Positions 19,243 to 28,118 are shown, counted from the stretch's first letter. The stretch: DNA of 64,000 nucleotides from Actinoplanes nipponensis (GCF_016862275.1 NZ_BOMQ01000026.1:310001-374000), one strand, 5' to 3'. Notes: a model not told the origin generated them from the sequence alone. Numbers and translations: made by a program.

Positions 19243-19691
19243 GCCCCGCTTCCCTCGCCCTCCGGCCGGGGACCGGCGATGAAGACCAGCCGGAACTTGC
19301 CGATCTGGACCTCGTCCCCGTTGCTCAGGGTGGCCGACTCGACCCGCTCACGGTTCACGTACGTGCCGTTGAGCGAGCCCACGTCGCGCACCGTGAAGGT
19401 GCCGCCGTCGCGATGGAACTCGGCGTGCCGGCGCGAGACCGTCACGTCGTCCAGGAAGATGTCACTGTCGGGATGGCGGCCACTCGTGGTCACGTCATGG
19501 TCCAGCAGGAACCGCGCACCCGCGTTGGGGCCTCGGCGCACGACCAGCAGCGCCATCCCCGGGGGCAACGAACCGGACATCCGGCTCGGCACCACGTCGG
19601 TCTCGGGGCCCTCGAGCACCTCGTCGAGCGCACCGAGGTTCAGCGTGGACGTGACGTCGAGTGGGGGGAACTCGTCGTCTGGGCGCGTCAT
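19239..19691 (-). CDS. garA: FHA-domain metabolic regulator GarA/OdhI
   Basis: The 150-residue protein has a C-terminal FHA domain (about 46-138) with pThr-binding residues Gly71-Arg72, Ser86-Arg87-Arg88-His89 and Asn108-Gly109. The N-terminus carries Thr14/Thr16 (LDVTSTLNLG) where GarA has its PknB/PknG-phosphorylated ETTSVF motif. GarA/OdhI inhibits 2-oxoglutarate dehydrogenase and glutamate dehydrogenase until phosphorylated. The motif here differs from the mycobacterial one. Confidence 0.92.
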   Translation of the reverse strand: MTRPDDEFPPLDVTSTLNLGALDEVLEGPETDVVPSRMSGSLPPGMALLVVRRGPNAGARFLLDHDVTTSGRHPDSDIFLDDVTVSRRHAEFHRDGGTFTVRDVGSLNGTYVNRERVESATLSNGDEVQIGKFRLVFIAGPRPEGEGSGA

Positions 19692-19896
19692 CGGACCACC
19701 TCACGGATCTGTTTCGCCTCGCCGCCCGACGACACGGGGTGAGCGAGCCGGACCCGGGTCCGGAGCGCAGCGCCCCCCGCCGCTGCCCGGAGGTCCGGAC
19801 GGCACGACTATCGGTATCTAAGGAATGACAGGTTTCTTCATGTGCCCCGCGAGCCTAGTCAGCGCCGAAATGGCGGGCAACCAGACGCGCGGACGA

Positions 19897-20277
19897 TCAG
19901 CTGTCGGTCAGTGCCTTGTACGCTTCCGCGTCCAGCAGGCCGTCGAGCGCCGCCGGGTCGTCCGGGGCGATCTCCACGAGCCAGCCGGCCGCGTACGGCT
20001 CGGCGTTGATCAGCTCGGGCTCGTCGGCCAGGCTGCCGTTGCGGGCCACCACGGTGCCGGCGACCGGGGCGTAGATCTCCGAGACGCTCTTGGTCGACTC
20101 GATCTCGCCGAGCTGGTCGCCGGCCTGCACAGCCGTGCCCTCGTCGGGCAGCTGCACGAAGACGATGTCGCCGAGCGCGTCCTGCGCGAAGTGGGTGATG
20201 CCCACCCGCACGGGCCCGGTGCCGTCACCGGACACCCACTCGTGCTCGGCCGTGTACCGCAGGTCCTCAGGAATCAC
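19897..20277 (-). CDS. gcvH: Glycine cleavage system H protein
   Basis: The 126-residue lipoyl carrier has the lipoylation block GEIESTKSVSEIYAP with Lys63. It shuttles the aminomethyl group from GcvP to GcvT. GTG at 20277 (MIPEDLRYTAEHEW) is chosen because GGAGGA lies 4-5 nt upstream, ahead of a TTG at 20295. It lies within the division block, downstream of the DUF881 gene and 205 nt before garA, with no glycine riboswitch of its own. Confidence 0.95.
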   Translation of the reverse strand: MIPEDLRYTAEHEWVSGDGTGPVRVGITHFAQDALGDIVFVQLPDEGTAVQAGDQLGEIESTKSVSEIYAPVAGTVVARNGSLADEPELINAEPYAAGWLVEIAPDDPAALDGLLDAEAYKALTDS

Positions 20278-20305
20278 GCGTTCCTCCGTTGACAAGCGCG
20301 TCCGC

Positions 20306-22468
20306 TCACGAGACCGGACGTGCGTACTGCAGGCTGGTGGGCTGGCGCACAGTGGTCACCTCGACCGCCGTGCGTTGCTCCATGGTCACGTTACCGCCGG
20401 CCTGGCTCACCGAAGCGACCACCCCACCGGGGATCTGCAGCGCCGTCTGCATGGTCGACGGCACACCGATGACCCACAGCGTCCAGGGACCGCTGAGCTT
20501 CTTGCCGTCGACGATCACGCGCCCGCCGTCGGCATCGACAAAATAGGACGACGCCACGATCCGCACGGCGACGCCGTTGTCGCCGATGATCTCCATCACC
20601 TCGCCGCCGGCGCCGCGCAGCTCCTGCACGGCGTTCAGGATGGCCGAGGCCTTGATCGGCTGGCCCTTCGGGTCGATGACGATCTTCAGGCCGGGCCCCC
20701 GCGCGGGCAGGGTGCCCGACAGCAGACCCAGCTCCTCGGCCCGCTTGCCGGCCTCGGCGAGCGCGGCCTGGCGCCCGGCGACCCCGGAGGTCAGCTGCCG
20801 CTGGCTCTCCTCGAGGGCGTTGATCTCCTGCTGCAGGCGCTGGTCGCGGGCCTCGAGGTCGCTAAGGATGCCGACCAGGTCCTCCTGGCGGGCGGTGGCC
20901 AGGCCGGCGTCCTGGTCGTTGCTCTGCAGCTGCACGACCATGGTGAAGCCGAGCAGGGCGAGCAACAACCAGATCAGCGCGCCCGCGGAGGACAGCCGCC
21001 GGCCGGCGGCCGGCTTCTGCGGTACGGCGGGAGCGCCCCCCGACACGGCGGCGGGTGAACCGGCCGCGGTCGGGCCGGCGTCCTCCTCCGGGGCGGGACC
21101 ATCCCCGCCGACGTTCCCGCTGCGGGCGTTTCCGGCTCGGAGGTCGTCGCTCCCGGTGTCGTGGCCTCGGGCGTCGCCGCGTCCGGTGTCGTGGCTTCGG
21201 GCGGCGTCGCTCCCGGTGTCGTGGCCTCGGGCGTCGCCGCGTCCGGTGTCGTGGCCTCGGGCGTCGCCGCCTCCGGTGTCGTCGATTCCGGCGTGCTCGG
21301 CCGCCCGCTTCTCGTCGGCGGCTGCGGCGGCCCGGGTCACGCGGTCCTGCCACAGCTCGGGCGTGTCGCGCTCGCGCGCGCCGGCCGGCGCGCCCGTCCA
21401 CCGGTCCCCGGACTCGGCCGCGGCGCCGAGCGGCTCGAACCGGTCCGCCCCCGCGCCCGGACCGGTCGCCGGCCGCGGCGTCCTGGTCGTGCCGGGGGCG
21501 AAGAACGGCGGCTGCAACCGCATGGTGGACCCGCCGCCGAGGGATCGATCCCGCACCGGCGGGTCCGGCGCGGCGTCCGCCCCGGACGGCGCCGGCGGCG
21601 CGGTCAGCGACGTCGTGGGCTCATCGTCCGCGAACGGTGCCGGCGGCGCGGTCAGCGACGTGGTGGGCTCGTCGTCCGCCGACCGCGACAGCGGGGCGGC
21701 CAGGGATGTCGTGGGCTCGTCGTCCGCCGACCGCGACAGCGGGGCGGTCAGGGATGTCGTGGGCTCGTCGTCCGCGAACGGCGCCGGCGGTCCGGTCAGC
21801 GACGTCGTGGGCTCGTCGTCGCGCCAGGCCGCCCCGGAGTCCGCGACCGCGTCGTCGTCGCGCCAGGCCCCCGACGGGACCACCGTCTCCTCGTCGGGAT
21901 CGGGCCGTCCGCCGCCGGGATGGTCGCGCCGGCCCGCCGAGCGGGCCATCGCGTCATCGTCGGGCCGGGGCCGTCCGCTGCCGACGGGCCGGCCGTCAGG
22001 CCGGGACGACCCACCGTGCGCGTCGACCGCGTGCTCGGCCCGCGGCGGGAGAGCGGCCCGGTCCGGGCTCGCAGCCGTGTCGTCGTCCGGCGCGGCCGCC
22101 TCGCCGCGGCTGCCGCCGTCGTCGTGCGGGCGTGGCGGCCCGGCGACCACGGTGTCCCCGTCCGCCGAGGAAGGCACACCCACCTGCTCTGCGGGCCCGG
22201 CCGCCTCGGACGCCGACGCGTCACCAGTCGCGGCGGTGTCCGCGGACACTGCCGGGGTGTCCCGGTCCGCGGGCGGCGTCATCGCCGCCGGCAGCCGCAC
22301 CGTCGGGCCGTCCGCCGACAGCGGCGCGTGGGGATCGAGCCGGGCCGCGGGCTCGGCGTGCGCGCCGGCGTCGGCCGCCGGGCGCCGGCCGGCCGCCGGC
22401 ATGCCCGGGTCGCCGAGCGTCGCCGGGCGGTCCGGGGTCCGGGGTTCGGGCTGCTGGTCGTCGGTCAT
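20306..22468 (-). CDS. DUF881 membrane protein with giant disordered N-terminal extension
   Basis: The 720 residues split into a disordered, acidic, Pro/Thr-rich region (1-490), one membrane helix (about 495-513), a coiled coil (about 520-580) and an exported DUF881 domain (about 585-715). The helix-to-C-terminus part matches Rv1825-type divisome-associated proteins. Here the cytoplasmic part is unusually long, with five 16-residue repeats DDEPTTSL... (217-296) and four to five 10-residue HDTG repeats (396-440). ATG 22468 is the only good start. Confidence 0.88.
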   Translation of the reverse strand: MTDDQQPEPRTPDRPATLGDPGMPAAGRRPAADAGAHAEPAARLDPHAPLSADGPTVRLPAAMTPPADRDTPAVSADTAATGDASASEAAGPAEQVGVPSSADGDTVVAGPPRPHDDGGSRGEAAAPDDDTAASPDRAALPPRAEHAVDAHGGSSRPDGRPVGSGRPRPDDDAMARSAGRRDHPGGGRPDPDEETVVPSGAWRDDDAVADSGAAWRDDEPTTSLTGPPAPFADDEPTTSLTAPLSRSADDEPTTSLAAPLSRSADDEPTTSLTAPPAPFADDEPTTSLTAPPAPSGADAAPDPPVRDRSLGGGSTMRLQPPFFAPGTTRTPRPATGPGAGADRFEPLGAAAESGDRWTGAPAGARERDTPELWQDRVTRAAAAADEKRAAEHAGIDDTGGGDARGHDTGRGDARGHDTGSDAARSHDTGRGDARGHDTGSDDLRAGNARSGNVGGDGPAPEEDAGPTAAGSPAAVSGGAPAVPQKPAAGRRLSSAGALIWLLLALLGFTMVVQLQSNDQDAGLATARQEDLVGILSDLEARDQRLQQEINALEESQRQLTSGVAGRQAALAEAGKRAEELGLLSGTLPARGPGLKIVIDPKGQPIKASAILNAVQELRGAGGEVMEIIGDNGVAVRIVASSYFVDADGGRVIVDGKKLSGPWTLWVIGVPSTMQTALQIPGGVVASVSQAGGNVTMEQRTAVEVTTVRQPTSLQYARPVS
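21146..21286. repeat. 30-bp coding tandem repeat (HDTG units)
   Basis: Four to five near-identical 30-bp units encode GDARGHDTGR/S-type decapeptides inside the DUF881 extension. Confidence 0.85.
21581..21820. repeat. 48-bp coding tandem repeat (DDEPTTSL units)
   Basis: Five in-phase 48-bp units encode 16-residue repeats starting at residues 217, 233, 249, 265 and 281. Each opens DDEPTTSL and ends in PPAPFA or PLSRSA. Confidence 0.9.
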
Positions 22469-22476
22469 CGGCTCCC

Positions 22477-22809
22477 CTACGCCCGGAACAGGTGCCGGCG
22501 GATCGCGGCCACGTTGCCGAAGATCCGCACGCCGAGCACCACCACGACGCCGATGGAGAGCTGGTTGCCCACGCCGAGCTGGTCACCCAGGTAGACGATG
22601 ATGCCCGCGACCAGCACGTTCGAGATGAACGACACCACGAACTGCTTGTCGTCGAAGATCCCGTCGAGCTTGGCCCGCACGCCGCCGAAGACCGCGTCCA
22701 GCGCGGCGACGACCGCGATGGGCAGGTACGGCAGCAGCGCCGGCGGCACCGTCGGATGGAACACGATGCCGAGCACGACGCCGGCGATCAGGGCGAGTAC
22801 GGCGATCAT
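22477..22809 (-). CDS. sbp: Small basic protein Sbp (DUF1290)
   Basis: The 110-residue membrane protein has three hydrophobic segments and the block LPIAVVAALDAVFGGVRAKLDGIFDDKQFVVSF, typical of Sbp/DUF1290. It is encoded between the two DUF881 genes exactly as Rv1824 is, and its start overlaps the upstream DUF881 stop by 4 nt. It is associated with the division site in mycobacteria; the molecular role is unclear. Confidence 0.93.
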   Translation of the reverse strand: MIAVLALIAGVVLGIVFHPTVPPALLPYLPIAVVAALDAVFGGVRAKLDGIFDDKQFVVSFISNVLVAGIIVYLGDQLGVGNQLSIGVVVVLGVRIFGNVAAIRRHLFRA

Positions 22810-23696
22810 CTGCCGCCTTTCGACGGTTTGCTGGACGGGGTCGGGGCACCGGACGGCGGCACGGACGGCACGGCCTGGCGCAGGTTCGGCTCGGCGGCGG
22901 CGTCGAGGGTGACGTTGCTGACCACGGTCACGTCGTACGTGATGCCGAACTTGTTGTTCAGGGCGCGGAAGAAGCGGCCCGCCGCGCCCTCGCGGAACGT
23001 GCCGGCGAGGTCCTTGGGCCCGATCGCCACCACCTGGTACGGCGTGGTCACCGGCCGCAGGTCGACCAGGATCGCCTCGCCGGCCTGCCGGATCGTCGAG
23101 GTGGCGGTGAGCCGCTGACCGTTGACCGCGACCGCCTCGGCGCCGGCCGCCCAGAGCGCGTTCGTCGCCACCTGCAGGTCGGTGTCGCGGACCCGGGCCT
23201 CGCTCTTGCGCTCGCCGGTCAGCGGGTCGACCGGCATCGGGCCGTCGCCGACGGTGACCCGGGCGCCGGAGCCGCGTACCGGGGCCAGGCCCGTCTCGGC
23301 CTCCAGGCCGCGCAGCCGGGCCACGCCGGCCCCGCCGAGCTGCTTGGCCCGCAGGTCGGCGACCTCGGCCCGGAGCCGGTCGGCGCGGGCCTGCAGCTCG
23401 GCGGTCTCGCCGCGGCGGCTCTGCACCTGGTCGACCAGGGTGGCCCGGGCCCGGCTGCGGGCCGGCTCGTCGGCCATCGTCTGCTGGTAGGCCACCACCA
23501 GCAGGAAGCCCAGCGCGATCACGGTCAGCGTGCTGATGCCGCGGACGATCCGCTTCGGCGCGCCGGTGCGGCCCTCGCCGCGGGCCTTGCGCGCGGCGGC
23601 GTCGGCGTAGCCCGGGTCGAGCGGGTTCTGGAACAGCTCGGTCAGGAAGTCCGGGGCGAACCGGCGCTGACCGTCGCCGCCGTCGGGCGAGGTCAT
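22806..23696 (-). CDS. DUF881 membrane protein, Rv1823-like
   Basis: The 296-residue protein has a cytoplasmic N-terminus (about 1-50), one membrane helix (about 53-70), a coiled coil rich in Arg/Glu (about 80-115) and an exported DUF881 domain (about 120-265), then a Pro/Ser tail. It is the ordinary-length paralogue of the 720-residue protein two genes on. ATG 23696 overlaps the phosphatidyltransferase stop by 4 nt. Confidence 0.92.
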   Translation of the reverse strand: MTSPDGGDGQRRFAPDFLTELFQNPLDPGYADAAARKARGEGRTGAPKRIVRGISTLTVIALGFLLVVAYQQTMADEPARSRARATLVDQVQSRRGETAELQARADRLRAEVADLRAKQLGGAGVARLRGLEAETGLAPVRGSGARVTVGDGPMPVDPLTGERKSEARVRDTDLQVATNALWAAGAEAVAVNGQRLTATSTIRQAGEAILVDLRPVTTPYQVVAIGPKDLAGTFREGAAGRFFRALNNKFGITYDVTVVSNVTLDAAAEPNLRQAVPSVPPSGAPTPSSKPSKGGR

Positions 23697-24352
23697 CCGG
23701 CTACTGCTCCGGTCCGGGCGCGGTCGGCCCGGTCGGCGCGCAGCACGGCGCGGGTCTGGGCCAGGTAGAGCACGGCGGCCGCCCAGTACAGGCCGAGCGC
23801 CCACCAGGCCAGGCCCCAGCCGATCGGCGCGGCCACCGCGTGGACCGACGGGACCGCCTCGGCCAGCAGCAGCACCGGGAACGCGCCGAGCAGCACGAAC
23901 GTGCCGGTCTTGCCGACATAGTGCACCGGCGGCGGCCCGTACCCGTGGCGGCGCAGCACCAGCAGGGCGACGGCCAGCACGGCCTCGCGCAGCAGCAGGG
24001 CCGTGGTCAGCCACCAGGGCACGACCTCGCGCAGGGTGAAGCCGACCAGGGTGGCCAGGATGTAGAGCCGGTCGGCGAAGGGGTCGAGCAGCTCGCCGAG
24101 GCGGCTGACCGAGTTCATCCGGCGGGCGACATAGCCGTCGACCCAGTCGGTGGTGCCGCCCACCGCCAGCACGATCACCGCGGCGACGTCCTGGTGGGGG
24201 CCGAGCAGCAGGTACAGGAAGAGCGGCACGCCGAGCAGCCGGACGAAGCTGATGACGTTGGGGATGGTCCAGATCCGGTCGGAGGCGGCGATCGGCGCGG
24301 CCGCTCCGGGCGTCGGCGAGCCGGGCGTCACCTGCGCAGGCTGCTGCGACAT
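23693..24352 (-). CDS. CDP-alcohol phosphatidyltransferase, PgsA2-like
   Basis: The 219-residue membrane enzyme carries the full catalytic motif D69-x2-D72-G73-x2-A76-R77-x8-G86-x3-D90-x3-D94. Family members make phosphatidylglycerol phosphate, cardiolipin or phosphatidylinositol phosphate from CDP-diacylglycerol. By position it corresponds to Rv1822 (pgsA2), whose exact product is uncertain. ATG 24352 (MSQQ) is preferred over the frame start at 24388. It heads the operon pgsA-DUF881-sbp-DUF881-gcvH. Confidence 0.88.
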   Translation of the reverse strand: MSQQPAQVTPGSPTPGAAAPIAASDRIWTIPNVISFVRLLGVPLFLYLLLGPHQDVAAVIVLAVGGTTDWVDGYVARRMNSVSRLGELLDPFADRLYILATLVGFTLREVVPWWLTTALLLREAVLAVALLVLRRHGYGPPPVHYVGKTGTFVLLGAFPVLLLAEAVPSVHAVAAPIGWGLAWWALGLYWAAAVLYLAQTRAVLRADRADRARTGAVAG

Positions 24353-24482
24353 CGCGCCCCCTCTCCCCCTGCGGCCCCGGGACCCCACCCGCGGACGTCA
24401 CGGCCCGTGCCCCGCGGTGATCGTCCGCGCCCGACCCCCCGGTCGGCCGCCGGACACGCCGGGGCCCGGTCACTCGCGAGCC

Positions 24483-24488
24483 ACTATA
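24483..24488 (-). promoter_or_regulatory. Candidate -10 box for the pgsA operon
   Basis: TATAGT on the minus strand lies about 130 nt before pgsA, in a 238-nt gap after the VWA gene. No good -35 is seen. An imperfect hairpin with arms CGCGGGAC/GTCCCGCG (24542-24587) may terminate the VWA transcript. Confidence 0.35.
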
Positions 24489-24590
24489 GCCAGCCCCGTC
24501 GTTGTCCCGGTCCACCCCGGGCCGCCGCGCGCGGGACGTTACGCGGGACACATCGCCCAGGGCGTCCTAGGAAGGATGCGTCCCGCGTCG

Positions 24591-26552
24591 TCAGCGTTTG
24601 CCGCGGCGGCTGCGCACGTAGTCGTCGACCACGTAGCGGCCGAGCTCGGAGACGTCCGGGCTGAACACCCGTCCCCCGCTGCGCTGGGCCACCGCGTCGA
24701 CGAACCGGCGCAGGCCCGGGTCCTCCCCCAGCATGAACACGTTGAGCGTCGCGCCGTACCGGGTGAGCAGGTCCACCTCGCGCACGGTGAGCTGGACCGT
24801 CTCGGGCCGGGTGGGCCAGGTGAAGGACGCCTGGCCGTCGTCCTCCAGGTGGGCGGTCGGCTCGCCGTCGGTCACCACCAGCACCACCGGCTCGGCGCCC
24901 GGGTGCCGGCGCAGGTGCCGCCCGGCCAGCTTGAGCGCGTGCTGCAGGTTGGTGCCCTGCACCATGTCCGGCTCGATCGCCGCCAGCTCGCCCTGCGACA
25001 GGCTCATCGCGTACCGCCCGAAGCCGATGATCTGCAGCGAGTCCTGCGGGAACTGCGTCGCCACCAGGTGCGACAGGGCCAGGGCGGTCTGCTTCATCGG
25101 ACCCCAGCGGCCGTCGGCGAACATCGAGTACGACAGGTCGACGCACAGCGCCACCACCGCCGACGCCCGCCGCTCGGTCTCGGCGACCTCGAAGTCCTCC
25201 GGCTCCAGGCGCACCGGCAGGGTGCCCACGCCCGCCCCGGCGCGGCGGCGGACCGCGTTGCCGATCGTGCGCACCACGTCCAGCGGCTGCTCGTCGCCGA
25301 ACTGCCAGCGGCGCGACGAGCCGATCAGGTCGCCGGCCGCCCCCGCGTCGCGCAGGTCGTGCTGGCCCCGCTTCTTGCCGGACAGGTCGGAGAAGACCTG
25401 CGCCAGCGCGGTGCGGCCGAGCCGGCGCAGCGCCTTGGGCGACAGGGTGAGGCCGTCCTCGTCGCGGGTGACCCAGCCCTGGCGGCGCAGCTCGCGTTCG
25501 AGCTCGCGCAGCCGGCGCACGTCGTCGGCGGCGCCCCGGCCGAGCTGGCGCTCGACCGCCTCGACGTCGACGTCGTCCAGGGTCGCCCCGGGGTGCTCCT
25601 GGCCGAGCTGCTCCAGCAGGTCGTCGAGCTCGCCCAGCTCGCCGAGCGCCGCGGTGGCGTCGCCGTAGCCGAGGTCCTCGTTGCCGCGCATCCGCTCGCC
25701 GCGGTTCCAGTTGAGCTCCGGGCGCAGCGCCCGCAGGTTGTCGGTCAGCTCGGCCAGCTGCCCGCGCAGCGGCCCGTCGCCGAGGGCCTGGTCCATGAGC
25801 TGGGCCAGCTCCTCGCGCTGCTGCGGGCTCAGCGAGCGCATCAGCCGCTCGGCCGCCGCGGCCCGCCGGGCCAGGGAGTCGACCAGCTCGTCGATGCTCT
25901 GCGGATGCTCCGGGAAGAACTCGCCGTGCTTGTCCATGAACTGCTGGAACGCGTCGTCGGTGTCCTCGCCGCGGGCGTGCTTGCCGAGCAGGTCGTTGAG
26001 GTCGCCGACCATCTCGGCGACCCGGGCGTCGGTGGCCGGGTCGCGGCCCTGCAGGGCGTCCCTCATCCCGGCGAAGCGCTGCTCGACCACCTCGCGCCGC
26101 AGACCGTCGAGGATCTGCTGGTACGTCGCCCGGGCCTCGTCGCTGGCCCAGTCGTAGTCGGCCAGCTCCCGCACCGCCTGGGCGGTGGAGCGCGGCAGGT
26201 TGTCGAGCACCGCCTCCTGGAAGCGGGCGTCGTCGCCCTCGCGCCCGCGCAGCTCGTCGCGTTCGGCCGCGACCGCCTGGTCCAGCAGCTGCTGGGCCCG
26301 GGTGACGGCGCCGTCGAGGTTGCCCCGGCGCAACGCCTCGCGGCGCATCCGCCGGGCCCGGGCCTCCAGGTCGTCGAGGCCGCGGCCGTCGCGGGGGCCG
26401 CGGCGCAGCAGGTCGCGCAGGGCATCGCGGAGGCTGTCGCCGCCGAGCACCCGCTCGCCGACCTCGTCCACGGCCGCCCGCACGTCGTAGGGCGGCGCGA
26501 GCGGGTCGGGCCCGTCGCGCCACGCGCCGTACCGGAACCGGTTACCGGCCAT
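24591..26552 (-). CDS. VWA-domain protein, partner of the AAA ATPase
   Basis: The 653 residues form a long, charged helical N-terminal region (about 1-460) and a C-terminal von Willebrand A domain with a complete MIDAS: D472-x-S474-x-S476 (CVDLSYSMF), T534 (QGTNLQ) and D562 (VVTDGEP). Such proteins act with a MoxR/chelatase-type ATPase to assemble or remodel metalloenzymes or membrane complexes. Here that ATPase is encoded 50 nt upstream on the same strand. No target gene is evident nearby. Confidence 0.88.
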   Translation of the reverse strand: MAGNRFRYGAWRDGPDPLAPPYDVRAAVDEVGERVLGGDSLRDALRDLLRRGPRDGRGLDDLEARARRMRREALRRGNLDGAVTRAQQLLDQAVAAERDELRGREGDDARFQEAVLDNLPRSTAQAVRELADYDWASDEARATYQQILDGLRREVVEQRFAGMRDALQGRDPATDARVAEMVGDLNDLLGKHARGEDTDDAFQQFMDKHGEFFPEHPQSIDELVDSLARRAAAAERLMRSLSPQQREELAQLMDQALGDGPLRGQLAELTDNLRALRPELNWNRGERMRGNEDLGYGDATAALGELGELDDLLEQLGQEHPGATLDDVDVEAVERQLGRGAADDVRRLRELERELRRQGWVTRDEDGLTLSPKALRRLGRTALAQVFSDLSGKKRGQHDLRDAGAAGDLIGSSRRWQFGDEQPLDVVRTIGNAVRRRAGAGVGTLPVRLEPEDFEVAETERRASAVVALCVDLSYSMFADGRWGPMKQTALALSHLVATQFPQDSLQIIGFGRYAMSLSQGELAAIEPDMVQGTNLQHALKLAGRHLRRHPGAEPVVLVVTDGEPTAHLEDDGQASFTWPTRPETVQLTVREVDLLTRYGATLNVFMLGEDPGLRRFVDAVAQRSGGRVFSPDVSELGRYVVDDYVRSRRGKR

Positions 26553-26602
26553 GGCCCGACCCGGTTCCGGTCTCGGCCCCGGTCTCAGGGAAGAGGCACA
26601 TG

Positions 26603-28027
26603 TCAGCTCCCGTACAGGGTGCGGCCGTCGTCGGTCAGCTCCTTGGCCAGCCGGCGGGTGAGGTGCAGCCCCTCCAGGACGAACTCGACGCCGGAGGCCG
26701 CCTGCCCGGGGCTGGGCGCGTCGCCCAGCCCGAGCCGGTCGAGCACCTTGGCCAGGCCGGGCACCGTGCCGATCTGGGCCAGCAGCTCCTCGGCCGAGAC
26801 CAGGTCACCGGTCTCGATGATGGCGCCCTCGGCGACCAGGGCGGTGAAGCCGGACAGGTCGAGTCCGGCCAGCCGGGCCCGGAACGTCTCGGCCGTGGCC
26901 AGGCGCAGCAGGTGGGCGAGGATCTCGGTCTCGCGCCCCTCCTCGCCGCTCTCGAACTCGACCTTGCCCCGCAGGGTGCTGGTCACCGAGACGGTGTCGC
27001 AGATCCGGGCGACGGCCTCGCGCTCGTTCCTGAGCCCGGACCGGCGCAGCGCGGACGCGGCGACGGTCTCGGCCGCGGCGATGGCGAAGCGGGCCGAGAT
27101 GCCCGAGCGGGAGTCGACGGCCGGCGACTCGCGGACCGCGCGGGTGTAGCGGGCCAGCACCTCGACCAGGTGGTCCGGCACGTGCGCGGCCAGCGCCGCC
27201 TCCTGCCGGATCAGCGAGGTCTCCAGCTCGATGTCGAGCGGGTAGTGGGTGCGGATCTCGGCGCCGAAGCGGTCCTTGAGCGGGGTGATGATCCGGCCCC
27301 GGTTGGTGTAGTCCTCCGGGTTGGCCGAGGCCACCAGCAGCAGGTCGAGCGGCAGCCGCAGCTGGTAGCCGCGGACCTGGATGTCGCGTTCCTCGAGCAC
27401 GTTGAGCAGCGACACCTGGATGCGCTCGGCCAGGTCGGGCAGCTCGTTGACGGCGAAGATGCCGCGGTTGGTGCGCGGGACCAGCCCGAAGTGGATGGTG
27501 TCCGGGTCGCCCAGGGCGCGGCCCTCGGCCACCTTGATCGGGTCGACGTCGCCGATCAGGTCGCCGACGCTGGTGTCCGGGGTGGCCAGCTTCTCGCCGT
27601 ACCGCTCGGAGCGGTGCAGCCAGGAGATCGGCAGCAGGTCGCCGGTCTCGCCGGCCAGCCGCCGGGTGGCCGGGGTGAGCGGCTGGTACGGATGTTCGCG
27701 CAGCTCGGAGCCGGTGATGTACGGGGTCCACTCGTCGAGCAGGTCGACCAGGCCGCGGATCAGCCGGGTCTTGCCCTGGCCCCGCTCGCCGAGCAGCACC
27801 ATGTCGTGGCCGGCCAGCAGCGCCCGCTCGACCTCGGGCAGCACGGTGTCGTCGAAGCCGACGATGCCCGGGAAGCGCGGGGCGCCGCGGCGCAGCCGGT
27901 CGAGCAGGTTGTCGCGCAGCTCCTCCTTCACGGTGCGGAACTCGTGGCCGGAGGCGCGGAGCTCGCCCAGCGTGCGGGGAAGATCGGTCGGAGGTGTGGG
28001 GACGAGCTGTGTGGAAGCTTCAGTCAC
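26603..28027 (-). CDS. MoxR/magnesium-chelatase-like AAA+ ATPase
   Basis: The 474-residue ATPase has Walker A at 80-87 (GERGQGKT), a Walker B-like acidic pair after GIFAVNELPDL (Asn194-Glu195), and sensor block SANPEDYTNRGRIITPLKDRFG. The long C-terminal helical domain is typical of the ChlI-like actinobacterial group. GTG 28027 is used because a TAGCGT box lies 7 nt upstream of it; the open frame to 28177 passes over that box. It forms a two-gene operon with the VWA gene. Confidence 0.9.
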   Translation of the reverse strand: MTEASTQLVPTPPTDLPRTLGELRASGHEFRTVKEELRDNLLDRLRRGAPRFPGIVGFDDTVLPEVERALLAGHDMVLLGERGQGKTRLIRGLVDLLDEWTPYITGSELREHPYQPLTPATRRLAGETGDLLPISWLHRSERYGEKLATPDTSVGDLIGDVDPIKVAEGRALGDPDTIHFGLVPRTNRGIFAVNELPDLAERIQVSLLNVLEERDIQVRGYQLRLPLDLLLVASANPEDYTNRGRIITPLKDRFGAEIRTHYPLDIELETSLIRQEAALAAHVPDHLVEVLARYTRAVRESPAVDSRSGISARFAIAAAETVAASALRRSGLRNEREAVARICDTVSVTSTLRGKVEFESGEEGRETEILAHLLRLATAETFRARLAGLDLSGFTALVAEGAIIETGDLVSAEELLAQIGTVPGLAKVLDRLGLGDAPSPGQAASGVEFVLEGLHLTRRLAKELTDDGRTLYGS

Positions 28028-28034
28028 TTCGGAA

Positions 28035-28040
28035 ACGCTA
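28035..28040 (-). promoter_or_regulatory. -10 box, leaderless-type
   Basis: TAGCGT (minus strand) lies 7 nt before the AAA ATPase GTG. Confidence 0.55.
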
Positions 28041-28118
28041 CCCCGCACCTGTGACAAGTGACCAAGACCGCCGAATTGGCCCTGGCCGGGCCCCCTCCGG
28101 CGGGGGACGCTGAGGGAC

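Noticed and set aside
24150..27149. 999-codon plus-strand frame opposite the VWA and AAA genes
   Set aside because: Spans two well-supported minus genes and their promoter; composition is that of an antisense frame.
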